A stretch of DNA of 64,000 nucleotides, from assembly GCF_004359375.1 (NCBI RefSeq), contig NZ_CP034726.1, forward strand, positions 1,240,001 to 1,304,000. The letters are read 5' to 3'. The position numbers were made by a program, and so were the translations under genes. Shown piece by piece: positions 57,372 through 64,000 of the stretch (its first letter is position 1; each line of letters starts with the position of its first letter). The notes below the pieces were generated by a model that was not told where the DNA came from, made no database searches, and saw only the letters and a list, made by a program, of their open reading frames with translations. The stretch is from Acetilactobacillus jinshanensis. Its GTDB lineage: Bacteria > Bacillota > Bacilli > Lactobacillales > Lactobacillaceae.

Positions 57372-57640
57372 ACGCCCTATTAAATCTACTTATTTAGTAG
57401 AATCAATAGGACGAATCTTTCCGCGTTACCACCTAAATTCCTTACTTACGTAAGGCACTTGATTATCATTAACGCTGACTAAACGTTTAAGCCTACGTTA
57501 TTTTCAGCTTAACAATCCACGACGAGTTCAATTAACTAAAGTCTGAATTCACACCAACCATTCAGTCGCTGAAAGATTAGTTAACATACTAATTCGCTTC
57601 ACATCAATTTAATATTGAACATTTTTTAGTATAGCACACG
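57372..57640 (-). promoter_or_regulatory. T-box leader of leuS
   Basis: AGGTGGTAACGCGG on the minus strand at 57421-57434 is the T-box. A terminator (57373-57413, CCTATT.ATCTACT paired with AGTAGAT.AATAGG) follows. GAACTC at about 57522-57527 offers a CTC (Leu) specifier candidate. Rest of the leuS-mnmM gap is AT-rich. Confidence 0.9.
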
Positions 57641-57697
57641 ATAACGAAGTTAGTTAAAATAGTCTTAGATAATTTAAAAATAAGGGAGTAAATCAAC

Positions 57698-58261
57698 ATG
57701 AAAATTCCCGCAGCTTTGAAGTATAGCCACGTGCTATTGAAACAGGTCGTTCAACGTGGCGATAACGTGATTGACGCGACCATGGGCAACGGTAACGACA
57801 CCGCATTCCTTGCTAAATTAGTGGGTGATCATGGTAACGTCTACGCATTCGATATTCAGGATCAAGCACTTCAAAAAACTAAACAGCGATTGATTAAAAG
57901 TAATTTAACGAAATCGGTAACTTTATATCACACTGGACATCAACATATTCTAGATACGATTGGAATGACGTCTATTTCAGCCGCCATTTTTAATTTGGGG
58001 TATCTACCTGGCGGTAACAAAAAAATTATTACTCGACCGACAACGACGTTAAGTGCCATCAAACAATGCTTAATGATCTTACAAAAAGGCGGCATGATCG
58101 TTCTAGTTCTGTATTATGGACATCCCGGTGGCAAACCGGAAAAGAACGATGTTTTACAGTTTGCTAGCAAATTAAATCAAAAACAATACACCGTTTTAAA
58201 GTATCAGTTCATCAACCAGGTTAACGATCCACCGATCTTAGTCGCAATCCAGAAATTATAA
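57698..58261 (+). CDS. mnmM: tRNA wobble-uridine methyltransferase MnmM (YtqB family)
   Basis: The YtqB/MnmM family methylates nm5(s2)U34 in tRNA using SAM. 187 residues with the SAM loop DATMGNGND, and FNLGYLPGGNKKIITRP typical of the family. AGGGAG precedes the ATG. Single-gene transcript with terminator. Confidence 0.92.
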   Translation: MKIPAALKYSHVLLKQVVQRGDNVIDATMGNGNDTAFLAKLVGDHGNVYAFDIQDQALQKTKQRLIKSNLTKSVTLYHTGHQHILDTIGMTSISAAIFNLGYLPGGNKKIITRPTTTLSAIKQCLMILQKGGMIVLVLYYGHPGGKPEKNDVLQFASKLNQKQYTVLKYQFINQVNDPPILVAIQKL

Positions 58262-58278
58262 TTGTATTTGAGACACTA

Positions 58279-58317
58279 AAAAATCGCCCTAATCTTAATA
58301 ATTAGGACGATTTTTCA
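58279..58317. terminator. Terminator between mnmM and metK
   Basis: AAAAATCG-CCTAAT pairs with ATTAGG-CGATTTTT; serves both convergent genes. Confidence 0.88.
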
Positions 58318-58334
58318 TTTTAATCTTCATTAAT

Positions 58335-59528
58335 TTACTTTAAATGGAAATACTTCTTTAAAGCCGGAACCTTATCAGTGTGTTCCCATGGTAAATCAAT
58401 ATCGGTTCGACCAAAATGACCGTAGGCAGCGGTCTTTTCGTAGATCGGTCGACGTAAATTCAAATTATAAATAATAGCTAACGGACGTAAATCAAAAAGC
58501 TTTAAAACGGCTTTATGTAAAGCATCGTTAGAAACTTTACCAGTTCCAAAGGTATTGACTGTAATTGAAACGGGCTTAGCAACACCGATGGCATAGGCTA
58601 ATTGGAGTTCAACCTTATGAGCTAAACCAGCAGCAACGATGTTTTTGGCAACGTAACGAGCGGCATAGCAAGCTGAACGGTCAACCTTGGATGGATCCTT
58701 ACCGGAGAAAGCACCACCACCATGACGAGCGGCACCACCGTAAGTATCAACGATGATCTTACGACCGGTCAAACCAGCATCACCATGTGGTCCACCAATA
58801 ACGAACGGACCCGCAGGATTAACGAAGTACTTAGTCTTGTCATCCAATAACTTACCTGGAATAACGTGCTTAATAATCTTATTAATTACGTCATGACGAA
58901 TCTGTTTCATACTAACGTCAGGATCATGTTGAGTACTGAGAACAACGGTATCAACACGGAACGGTCGATCGTTATCATCATATTCAACGGTGACTTCCGA
59001 CTTAGCATCTGGACGTAAGTAAGGGATCACACCACTCTTACGAACTTTCGTGGTGTAAAGCATTAACTTATCAGCTAATTCAATTGGCATCGGCATTAAT
59101 TCAGATGTCTCATCAGAGGCATAACCAAACATAATACCTTGATCACCAGCACCTAGCTTGTCGAACTTATCCTTGTCACCATGACGAGCTTCAATTGAAT
59201 TATCAACCCCGTGAGCAATATTAGGTGATTGATGATCCAAGGCCACTAACACGGCACAGGTATCAGCGTTAAAGCCATAGTCATCCGTATTATAGCCAAT
59301 TCGCTTAATCGTATGACGAACGACCTTTTGGATATCAACATGGGCTTTACTAGTGATTTCACCAAATACTAGGACCAAACCAGTCGTGACCGAACATTCA
59401 CAGGCCACGTGAGACTTCGGATCTTTGGCCAGGTATGCATCTAAAACGGCATCGCTAATCTGGTCAGCCACTTTATCTGGATGACCTTCAGATACCGATT
59501 CAGACGTAAACAAATGTTTATTTCTCAA
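58335..59528 (-). CDS. metK: S-adenosylmethionine synthase, TTG start
   Basis: Makes SAM from Met and ATP. 397 residues starting (fM)[21 protein letters not shown], with [12 protein letters not shown] and [17 protein letters not shown]. The start is TTG at 59526-59528, seven bases after GGGGGAAC, which is the regulated ribosome binding site of the SMK box. Confidence 0.96.
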   Translation of the reverse strand: MRNKHLFTSESVSEGHPDKVADQISDAVLDAYLAKDPKSHVACECSVTTGLVLVFGEITSKAHVDIQKVVRHTIKRIGYNTDDYGFNADTCAVLVALDHQSPNIAHGVDNSIEARHGDKDKFDKLGAGDQGIMFGYASDETSELMPMPIELADKLMLYTTKVRKSGVIPYLRPDAKSEVTVEYDDNDRPFRVDTVVLSTQHDPDVSMKQIRHDVINKIIKHVIPGKLLDDKTKYFVNPAGPFVIGGPHGDAGLTGRKIIVDTYGGAARHGGGAFSGKDPSKVDRSACYAARYVAKNIVAAGLAHKVELQLAYAIGVAKPVSITVNTFGTGKVSNDALHKAVLKLFDLRPLAIIYNLNLRRPIYEKTAAYGHFGRTDIDLPWEHTDKVPALKKYFHLK

Positions 59529-59533
59529 TTTAA

Positions 59534-59604
59534 AAGTTCCCCCTATAAAAAGTTTTACAGGTTACAAGGCACCTTCACAATAAGTGAATCCTATCGGGAA
59601 TATG
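59534..59604 (-). promoter_or_regulatory. SAM-III (SMK box) riboswitch of metK
   Basis: On the minus strand the order is TTCCCGATAGGAT, GGTGCCTTGTAACCTG and then GGGGGAAC. This matches the SMK box of Lactobacillales metK leaders, in which SAM promotes pairing of the Shine-Dalgarno GGGGG with the upstream CCC segment and shuts off translation. Confidence 0.92.
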
Positions 59605-59654
59605 CACATATAACGATAGTTATAATACCATATTTAGTTACCATTTAGTAAACT

Positions 59655-62204
59655 TTAGATTAAATGATCCAGATGCATCCGCTTGGCAAGATACTTCCCG
59701 GTCTGACTCTTCGGTGATTTCGCAATTTCACGTGGCGTTCCAGTAGCTACGATTTCACCACCATGAATGCCACCTTTAGGTCCTAAATCGATTACATAAT
59801 CTGCGTTCATAATTACGTCTAAATCATGTTCGATTACAACTAATGTGGCACCCTTTTCAATTAACTGGTCAAAAACATGATTTAAAACTTGGACATCTTT
59901 CGGATGTAAACCCACTGACGGTTCATCAAAGACAAATAGTGTGTCGTCCTGATGACGACCCATTTGGGATACCAGTTTTAAACGCTGAGCTTCACCACCA
60001 GAGAGGATTGGTGTACTTTCACCTAAAATTAAGTAGCCTAAGCCCATCCGATCTAAAGCTTTTAAGATAAACTCAATTTTATTTTGGTTACGAAAGACCT
60101 TTTCGGCATCCCTCACTGACAAATTTAAGATGTCAGCAATACTATAACCGTGCCACTTCACTTGTAAAGTCGGTTGAGAATAACGTTTACCGTGACAAAC
60201 CGGACAGGTCATTGTCATATCCGGCAGATATTGAATATCCAACGAAATAGATCCAGTTCCCTGGCAATTTGGGCAGGCACCCGATTTAACGTTATATGAG
60301 AAATGACCAGCTCGCCAATGTCGTTTTTTAGCTAACGAAGTCTGCGCAAATAATTTGCGAATCGGATCCCAAATTCCGCAATACGTGGCGACCGTCGATC
60401 GAACGTTCTTCCCAATTGGGACGGAATCGATCTTGATGACCCGTTTTAAGCCCCCGTTATTAAATTTAGTAACATAGGACGGTAACGGCTGATGCTTGCT
60501 CTGATTCTGCATCGATTTTACTAAACCGTCCATAATCAACGTCGATTTACCAGCTCCGGAATAACCTGAAACGACGGTTAAACGCTTTTTAGGAAACTTA
60601 GCCTGAACGTGATGAAGATTAAACCGATGACTAATACCTAATTGTAAATAACCATATTTAAAGATCTGATCTTTTGGTGGTCGATGACGCACGATAACCT
60701 TAGCGTCACCTTTTAAGAACGGCGCAATCAACGAATGTGGACTATTCTCAATTTCTTTTGGCGTTCCGTGATCAACGATCGTGCCACCCCATCGACCAGC
60801 TTTTGGTCCAATCTCGATAATGTAATCTGCAGCGGAAATAATGTCGATATTATGATCGACCACCACTAACGAATTACCCTGTGAAACCAACTGTCGTAAA
60901 ACCTTTACTAATCCAGCGACATTAGCAGCGTGTAAGCCAACGGATGGTTCATCTAAAACGTAAAGAACGCCTGTCGTTTGGCTCCGTAAGGTTCGACCTA
61001 ATTGAATTCGTTGTAATTCACCGGTCGATAAAGTATTACCAGCTCGAGATAAAGTTAAATAATCTAATCCTAAATCATAAAGCGGTTTGATGCTGTCCAT
61101 TAATTCGTTAATTAAGGTTCGGCCTAACTTATGCATCGTTTTCGGTAACCACATCAGTACTTTGTGCATAAAAGGTTTTAATTCCGTCAAGGTCATATTA
61201 CAAACCTGGCCAATATTTTTACTGGCTAGTTTGGTCCGATATAAAGTTGGATCAAAGCGCATCCCATGACAACGTGGACACGTCCCAAATTCATAGAAAC
61301 GATCCAAGCGTTTAATAGCCCGAGCGTTATGAGTAGTTGCTAAACTATCTTTAACAGCAGCAAACGCATTCTCATACTCGGCGTTGTTCATATGAAAGAT
61401 TTTTCCGGTTCGTGATGGAATATTAATGGCATACGTCTTTCTCGGTCCCGCAAATACCAAGCGTTTTTCATGTTGGGTCAGATCCTTAAATGGAACATTA
61501 ATTCGGATTCCGACTTCACGTGCTACCCACGGCATAAAGTTACGGCCTGGTAAATGCCAGGATGCCACAGCACCATCACTAATGGTTTTATTAGCATCTG
61601 GTACTAATCGCGATTTAACGATTTGTCGAACCTTTCCAGTTCCTTGACACATTTTACATGCACCATCGGAATTAAAGGCAAAATCTTCAGCACTTGGTGC
61701 CATAAAGACTTTTCCACAGGTTGGGCATTTAATTTTACCCATGGCCTCACCTGGTAAATCCATGGCTTGAGCAACTTTAATTGTTGGTGGAACCTGATGA
61801 CCATTTGGACATTGATGGGAACCCAACCGAGAAAATATCAGTCGTAAAACGTTTAATCCTTCTGACATCGTTCCAACTGTCGAGCGATCACCGGGTACAG
61901 CTGGTCTTTGTCGTAGCGCAATCGCACTTGGTAAGTACTTAACTTTTCTAACGTTTGCTCGACCGACCTGACCAATTCGACGTCTGGTGTATGTTGCCAG
62001 TGCATTTAGATATCGACGAGCACCTTCAGCATATAAAACGCCCATTGCTAATGATGACTTACCAGATCCGGAAACCCCGGTAATGGCAACAAACGCATTC
62101 AACGGAATCGAGACGTTGATGTTCTTTAAATTATTAACCTTAGCACCATAAACTTCGATATTATTAGGTATCGTTTCCTTATGTCTAATTGGCAATCGTA
62201 TCAT
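59655..62204 (-). CDS. UvrA-like excinuclease ATPase paralogue
   Basis: 849 residues with two ABC ATPase modules: first Walker A GVSGSGKSS at 43-51, second SGYSGAGKST, signatures LSTGELQRIQLG and LSGGEAQRLKL, and Cys pairs of the zinc modules (CPTCGK/CKMCQG, CPNCQG/CPVCHG). It is about 100 residues shorter than housekeeping UvrA and lacks part of the UvrB-binding/insertion region, so it resembles the UvrA2/drug-resistance type. Divergence from canonical uvrA, and lack of uvrB beside it, support a paralogue role. Confidence 0.85.
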   Translation of the reverse strand: MIRLPIRHKETIPNNIEVYGAKVNNLKNINVSIPLNAFVAITGVSGSGKSSLAMGVLYAEGARRYLNALATYTRRRIGQVGRANVRKVKYLPSAIALRQRPAVPGDRSTVGTMSEGLNVLRLIFSRLGSHQCPNGHQVPPTIKVAQAMDLPGEAMGKIKCPTCGKVFMAPSAEDFAFNSDGACKMCQGTGKVRQIVKSRLVPDANKTISDGAVASWHLPGRNFMPWVAREVGIRINVPFKDLTQHEKRLVFAGPRKTYAINIPSRTGKIFHMNNAEYENAFAAVKDSLATTHNARAIKRLDRFYEFGTCPRCHGMRFDPTLYRTKLASKNIGQVCNMTLTELKPFMHKVLMWLPKTMHKLGRTLINELMDSIKPLYDLGLDYLTLSRAGNTLSTGELQRIQLGRTLRSQTTGVLYVLDEPSVGLHAANVAGLVKVLRQLVSQGNSLVVVDHNIDIISAADYIIEIGPKAGRWGGTIVDHGTPKEIENSPHSLIAPFLKGDAKVIVRHRPPKDQIFKYGYLQLGISHRFNLHHVQAKFPKKRLTVVSGYSGAGKSTLIMDGLVKSMQNQSKHQPLPSYVTKFNNGGLKRVIKIDSVPIGKNVRSTVATYCGIWDPIRKLFAQTSLAKKRHWRAGHFSYNVKSGACPNCQGTGSISLDIQYLPDMTMTCPVCHGKRYSQPTLQVKWHGYSIADILNLSVRDAEKVFRNQNKIEFILKALDRMGLGYLILGESTPILSGGEAQRLKLVSQMGRHQDDTLFVFDEPSVGLHPKDVQVLNHVFDQLIEKGATLVVIEHDLDVIMNADYVIDLGPKGGIHGGEIVATGTPREIAKSPKSQTGKYLAKRMHLDHLI

Positions 62205-62230
62205 CCCTTGTTCACTTTAATTTGGGTAAA

Positions 62231-62261
62231 CAAAAAAGGAACCTCTTAAATGAGATTCCTT
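62231..62261 (-). terminator. Terminator of the tRNA array
   Basis: AAGGAATCTC pairs with GAGGTTCCTT on the minus strand, followed by TTTTTTG. It lies 18 bases beyond the last tRNA. Confidence 0.85.
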
Positions 62262-62278
62262 ATAACCAAATATTATGA

Positions 62279-62364
62279 TGCCGAAGATGGGGCTCGAACC
62301 CATACGGCCCGCAAAGGCCACTGGATTTTGAATCCAACGCGTCTGCCAATTCCGCCACTTCGGC
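62279..62364 (-). tRNA. tRNA-Leu (CAA)
   Basis: 86 nt class II tRNA, acceptor GCCGAAG/CTTCGGC. Anticodon loop TTCAAAA, anticodon CAA, U33 normal, A36-A37-A38 as expected for i6A. Last tRNA of the array. Confidence 0.95.
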
Positions 62365-62383
62365 AATGGGGTGTATAAAAATA

Positions 62384-62455
62384 AGGCGGTAATCCGATTC
62401 GAACGGATGATAAAGGTTTTGCGAACCTCTGCCTTAGCCTCTTGGCTATACCGCC
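62384..62455 (-). tRNA. tRNA-Cys (GCA) with C33
   Basis: 72 nt, acceptor GGCGGTA/TACCGCC with U73 as expected for Cys. Anticodon stem GAGGT/ACCTT with loop TCGCAAA: anticodon GCA, but positions 32-33 are TC instead of the usual CT, so U33 is replaced by C (position 62423 on the + strand). T32 could also pair with A38 and shrink the loop. Only Cys tRNA seen here. Confidence 0.88.
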
Positions 62456-62477
62456 ATTAGAAATTATTTAAATAAAA

Positions 62478-62553
62478 GGGCCGTGTGTGGGACTCGAACC
62501 CACGCGTGCACGGGCCACAACCGTGTGTGTTGACCAACTTCACCAACACAGCC
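62478..62553 (-). tRNA. tRNA-His (GTG)
   Basis: 76 nt including C73. Anticodon stem CACGG/CCGTG, loop TTGTGGC, anticodon GTG, U33 normal. Confidence 0.94.
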
Positions 62554-62562
62554 ATAAACAAG

Positions 62563-62634
62563 CACGGATAGCTGGACTCGAACCAGCATCGATGGTTTTG
62601 GGGACCATAATCCTACCAATTGGAAGATATCCGT
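62563..62634 (-). tRNA. tRNA-Trp (CCA) with C33
   Basis: 72 nt, acceptor ACGGATA/TATCCGT with G73. Anticodon stem ATGGT/ACCAT is perfect; loop CCCCAAA gives anticodon CCA with C at position 33 (62602). The D stem (TTCC/GGAT) has a T-T pair at 10-25. T loop normal. Confidence 0.85.
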
Positions 62635-62641
62635 ATATTAG

Positions 62642-62726
62642 TGGACGGGATAGGATTTGAACCTATGAACTCGTAAGAGAGCGGATTTACGGTCCGCCGC
62701 GTTTAACCAGACTTCGCTACCCGTCC
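62642..62726 (-). tRNA. tRNA-Tyr (GTA) with C33
   Basis: 85 nt class II tRNA. Anticodon stem GCGGA/TCCGC is perfect; loop CCGTAAA gives GTA with C33 (62691) in place of U. Variable arm and T loop (TTCAAAT) normal. Confidence 0.9.
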
Positions 62727-62731
62727 ATAAA

Positions 62732-62804
62732 TGGCTCGGGACGGAATCGAACCGCCGACACAACGGGCTTCAACCGTTTGCTCTACCGACTGAGCTACCA
62801 AGCC
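62732..62804 (-). tRNA. tRNA-Phe (GAA), copy 1
   Basis: 73 nt. Anticodon stem AACGG/CCGTT, loop TTGAAGC: anticodon GAA, U33 normal, but G37-C38 instead of A37-A38, so the MiaA i6A recognition sequence is absent. T loop TTCGATT normal. Acceptor has a T5-G68 wobble. Confidence 0.88.
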
Positions 62805-62837
62805 ATATCATGTTAGATATAATATCAAATTGTCTAA

Positions 62838-62912
62838 CGGTTCGTACCGGACTCGAACCGGTGACCTCTTGCGTGACAGGCAAGCGTCCTAAACCAAGTA
62901 GACCAACGAACC
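62838..62912 (-). tRNA. tRNA-Asp (GTC), copy 1
   Basis: 75 nt, G73. Anticodon stem CTTGC/GCAAG, loop CTGTCAC, anticodon GTC. Same sequence as the copy at 63350. Confidence 0.95.
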
Positions 62913-62917
62913 ATTAA

Positions 62918-62990
62918 TGACCCGTACAGGATTCGGACCTGTGTTACTGCCGTGAAAGGGCAGTGTCTTAAACCACTTGACTAACGGGTC
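62918..62990 (-). tRNA. tRNA-Glu (TTC) with C55
   Basis: 73 nt. Anticodon loop CTTTCAC, anticodon TTC, U33 normal. T arm ACAGG-TCCGAAT-CCTGT has C at position 55 (62936) where U (pseudouridine) is nearly universal. Confidence 0.9.
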
Positions 62991-62998
62991 ATAAGAAG

Positions 62999-63086
62999 TG
63001 GAGAGTGAGGGATTCGAACCCTCGCGCCAAATTGATGACCTACGCCCTTAGCAGGGGTGCCTCTTCAGCCACTTGAGTAACTCTCC
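62999..63086 (-). tRNA. tRNA-Ser (GCT)
   Basis: 88 nt class II tRNA. Anticodon stem CACCC/GGGCG, loop CTGCTAA, anticodon GCT. The discriminator reads A rather than the usual G73. Confidence 0.93.
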
Positions 63087-63090
63087 ATAA

Positions 63091-63164
<74 letters not shown>

Positions 63165-63178
63165 AAGTTTTATTATAA

Positions 63179-63249
63179 AGCGGGTAACCAGAATCGAACT
63201 GGCAACATCAGCTTGGAAGGCTGAGGTTTTACCATTAAACTATACCCGC
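63179..63249 (-). tRNA. tRNA-Gly (TCC)
   Basis: 71 nt. Anticodon stem TCAGC/GCTGA, loop CTTCCAA, anticodon TCC; U33 and T loop normal. Confidence 0.95.
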
Positions 63250-63271
63250 ATTTATATCTTTTGTCAATTAG

Positions 63272-63344
63272 TGGCTCGGGACGGAATCGGACCGCCGACA
63301 CAACGGGCTTCAACCGTTTGCTCTACCGACTGAGCTACCGAGCC
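63272..63344 (-). tRNA. tRNA-Phe (GAA), copy 2, with C55
   Basis: 73 nt. Nearly identical to copy 1: same loop TTGAAGC with G37-C38. It differs at acceptor position 5 (C here) and in the T loop, TCCGATT, with C55 (63290) in place of U. Confidence 0.88.
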
Positions 63345-63349
63345 AAGTA

Positions 63350-63424
63350 CGGTTCGTACCGGACTCGAACCGGTGACCTCTTGCGTGACAGGCAAGCGTC
63401 CTAAACCAAGTAGACCAACGAACC
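63350..63424 (-). tRNA. tRNA-Asp (GTC), copy 2
   Basis: 75 nt, identical to the copy at 62838 and again next to a Phe gene with the same six-base spacer type. Confidence 0.95.
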
Positions 63425-63440
63425 ATAGTTAAACATATAA

Positions 63441-63514
<74 letters not shown>

Positions 63515-63520
63515 ATAATA

Positions 63521-63609
63521 AGGTGGATGGGGGATTCGAACCCCCGCGCGGATACAGTCCGCCTAACGGTTTTCAGAACCGTCCTCTTCAGCCACTTGAG
63601 TAATCCACC
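63521..63609 (-). tRNA. tRNA-Ser (TGA) with C33
   Basis: 89 nt class II tRNA. Anticodon stem ACGGT/ACCGT perfect; loop TCTGAAA gives TGA with 32-33 reading TC instead of CT, so C33 (63576). As in tRNA-Cys, T32-A38 could pair. Confidence 0.88.
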
Positions 63610-63641
63610 AAAATTGCTAAAGAGCTTACGTACTCCAGGAA

Positions 63642-63715
63642 TGGACCTTGTAGGACTCGAACCCACGACAAGACGATTATGGGTCGTCCGCTCTAACCAA
63701 CTGAGCTAAAGGTCC
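63642..63715 (-). tRNA. tRNA with CAT anticodon and C33 (Ile2-type or Met)
   Basis: 74 nt. Anticodon stem GACGA/TCGTC, loop CCCATAA, anticodon CAT, C33 (63682). Since initiator and a Met-like tRNA are both present, this may be the lysidine-modified Ile2 tRNA for ATA codons; TilS would be needed. Identity not certain. Confidence 0.8.
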
Positions 63716-63724
63716 AAAACCTTA

Positions 63725-63798
63725 TCGCGGCGGAGGGGATCGAACCCACGACCTCCCGGGTATGAACCGGACGCTCTAGCCAGCTGAGCTACACCGCG
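63725..63798 (-). tRNA. tRNA-Met (CAT), elongator
   Basis: 74 nt. Acceptor CGCGGTG/CGCCGCG; anticodon stem TCCGG/CCGGG, loop TTCATAC, U33 normal. One T-T mismatch in the T stem (50-64). Likely substrate of TmcAL. Confidence 0.9.
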
Positions 63799-63832
63799 AA
63801 AATGTTTAATTAGTTGATACAATAAGTATCAA

Positions 63833-63906
63833 TCGGGAAGACAAGATTCGAACTTGCGACCTCCTGGTCCCAAACCAGGCGCTCTACCAAGCTGAGCTAC
63901 TTCCCG
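63833..63906 (-). tRNA. tRNA-Pro (TGG)
   Basis: 74 nt. Anticodon stem CCTGG/CCAGG, loop TTTGGGA, anticodon TGG. A small TTGATAC/GTATCAA hairpin lies in the spacer at 63814-63832. Confidence 0.95.
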
Positions 63907-63915
63907 AAGAATATA

Positions 63916-63989
63916 TGCACCATATAGGGCTCGAACCTATAACCTCTTGATTCGTAATCAAGCGCTCTATCCAGTTGCGCTAATGGTGC
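63916..63989 (-). tRNA. tRNA-Arg (ACG)
   Basis: 74 nt. Anticodon stem CTTGA/TCAAG, loop TTACGAA, anticodon ACG (A34 normally deaminated to inosine). First tRNA visible; the array continues past the window edge. Confidence 0.95.
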
Positions 63990-64000
63990 ATAACATGCCG

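Noticed and set aside
62563-62634. Reading the Trp tRNA as Gly(CCC) by shifting the loop
   Set aside because: Only the ATGGT/ACCAT stem pairs fully, which fixes the anticodon as CCA; U33 would also be absent in some shifted readings and the stem would break.

Overview
The window is a low-G+C Firmicute chromosome segment. Gene content and order point to Lactobacillaceae: acyP-yidC, yqeG-yqeH-yhbY-nadD-yqeK-rsfS-tmcAL, infC-rpmI-rplT, polA-mutM-coaE-nrdR-dnaB-dnaI-thrS, ytpR-sftA-murC, hit-prsA, T-box leaders on thrS, argS and leuS, and a SAM-III (SMK box) leader on metK. Pyruvate kinase stands alone without pfkA and lacks the extra C-terminal domain usual in homofermentative lactobacilli. This suggests an obligately heterofermentative lineage such as the Apilactobacillus or Fructilactobacillus side of the family; that placement is inference. 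No prophage, insertion sequence or CRISPR array was seen.

Layout. 1-1.4 kb: start of a divergent gene, a frameshifted acylphosphatase, and yidC. 1.5-8.6 kb: rpmF-yceD, a ribosome and NAD maturation operon, and infC-rpmI-rplT behind an L20-type leader; infC appears to use an ATT start. 8.6-18 kb: thrS and the replication and repair operon. 18-24.7 kb: Bax inhibitor-1 family protein, murC, sftA, ytpR, trmB. 24.7-30 kb: ecsAB, hit, prsA, pyk. 30-38.2 kb: yhaN-yhaO, a class A penicillin-binding protein, argS, tRNA-Gly. 38.3-43.2 kb: accessory segment with a YisL-like protein, an orphan nrdI with an ACG start, small membrane proteins, a DMT exporter and unknown genes. 43.3-46.1 kb: two tandem aminotransferases and an unclassified RNA of about 286 nt. 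46.2-51.6 kb: Asp racemase, ATP-grasp ligase, MurE and an asparagine synthase, together predicted to build and amidate a D-Asp/D-Asn peptidoglycan cross-bridge. 51.8-62.2 kb: tRNA-Leu, mscL, nnrD, pepD, leuS, mnmM, metK and a UvrA-like ATPase. 62.28-64 kb: an array of 19 tRNA genes on the minus strand that runs to the window edge.

The strongest unexplained signal is in the tRNA array. Five tRNA genes (Cys, Trp, Tyr, Ser-TGA and one CAT tRNA) have C where U33 is almost invariant. Two more (Glu and one Phe copy) have C where U55 is almost invariant. In the same window the conserved reading frame of nrdI begins, at ideal Shine-Dalgarno spacing, with ACG. All eight deviations are C for U on the RNA strand at positions normally fixed as U, which a C-to-U RNA editing activity would repair. 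This is a hypothesis. The alternatives are real but degenerate tRNAs or sequence error. Two other genes (yqeK, nnrD) also lack ATG, GTG or TTG at the start of their conserved frames.
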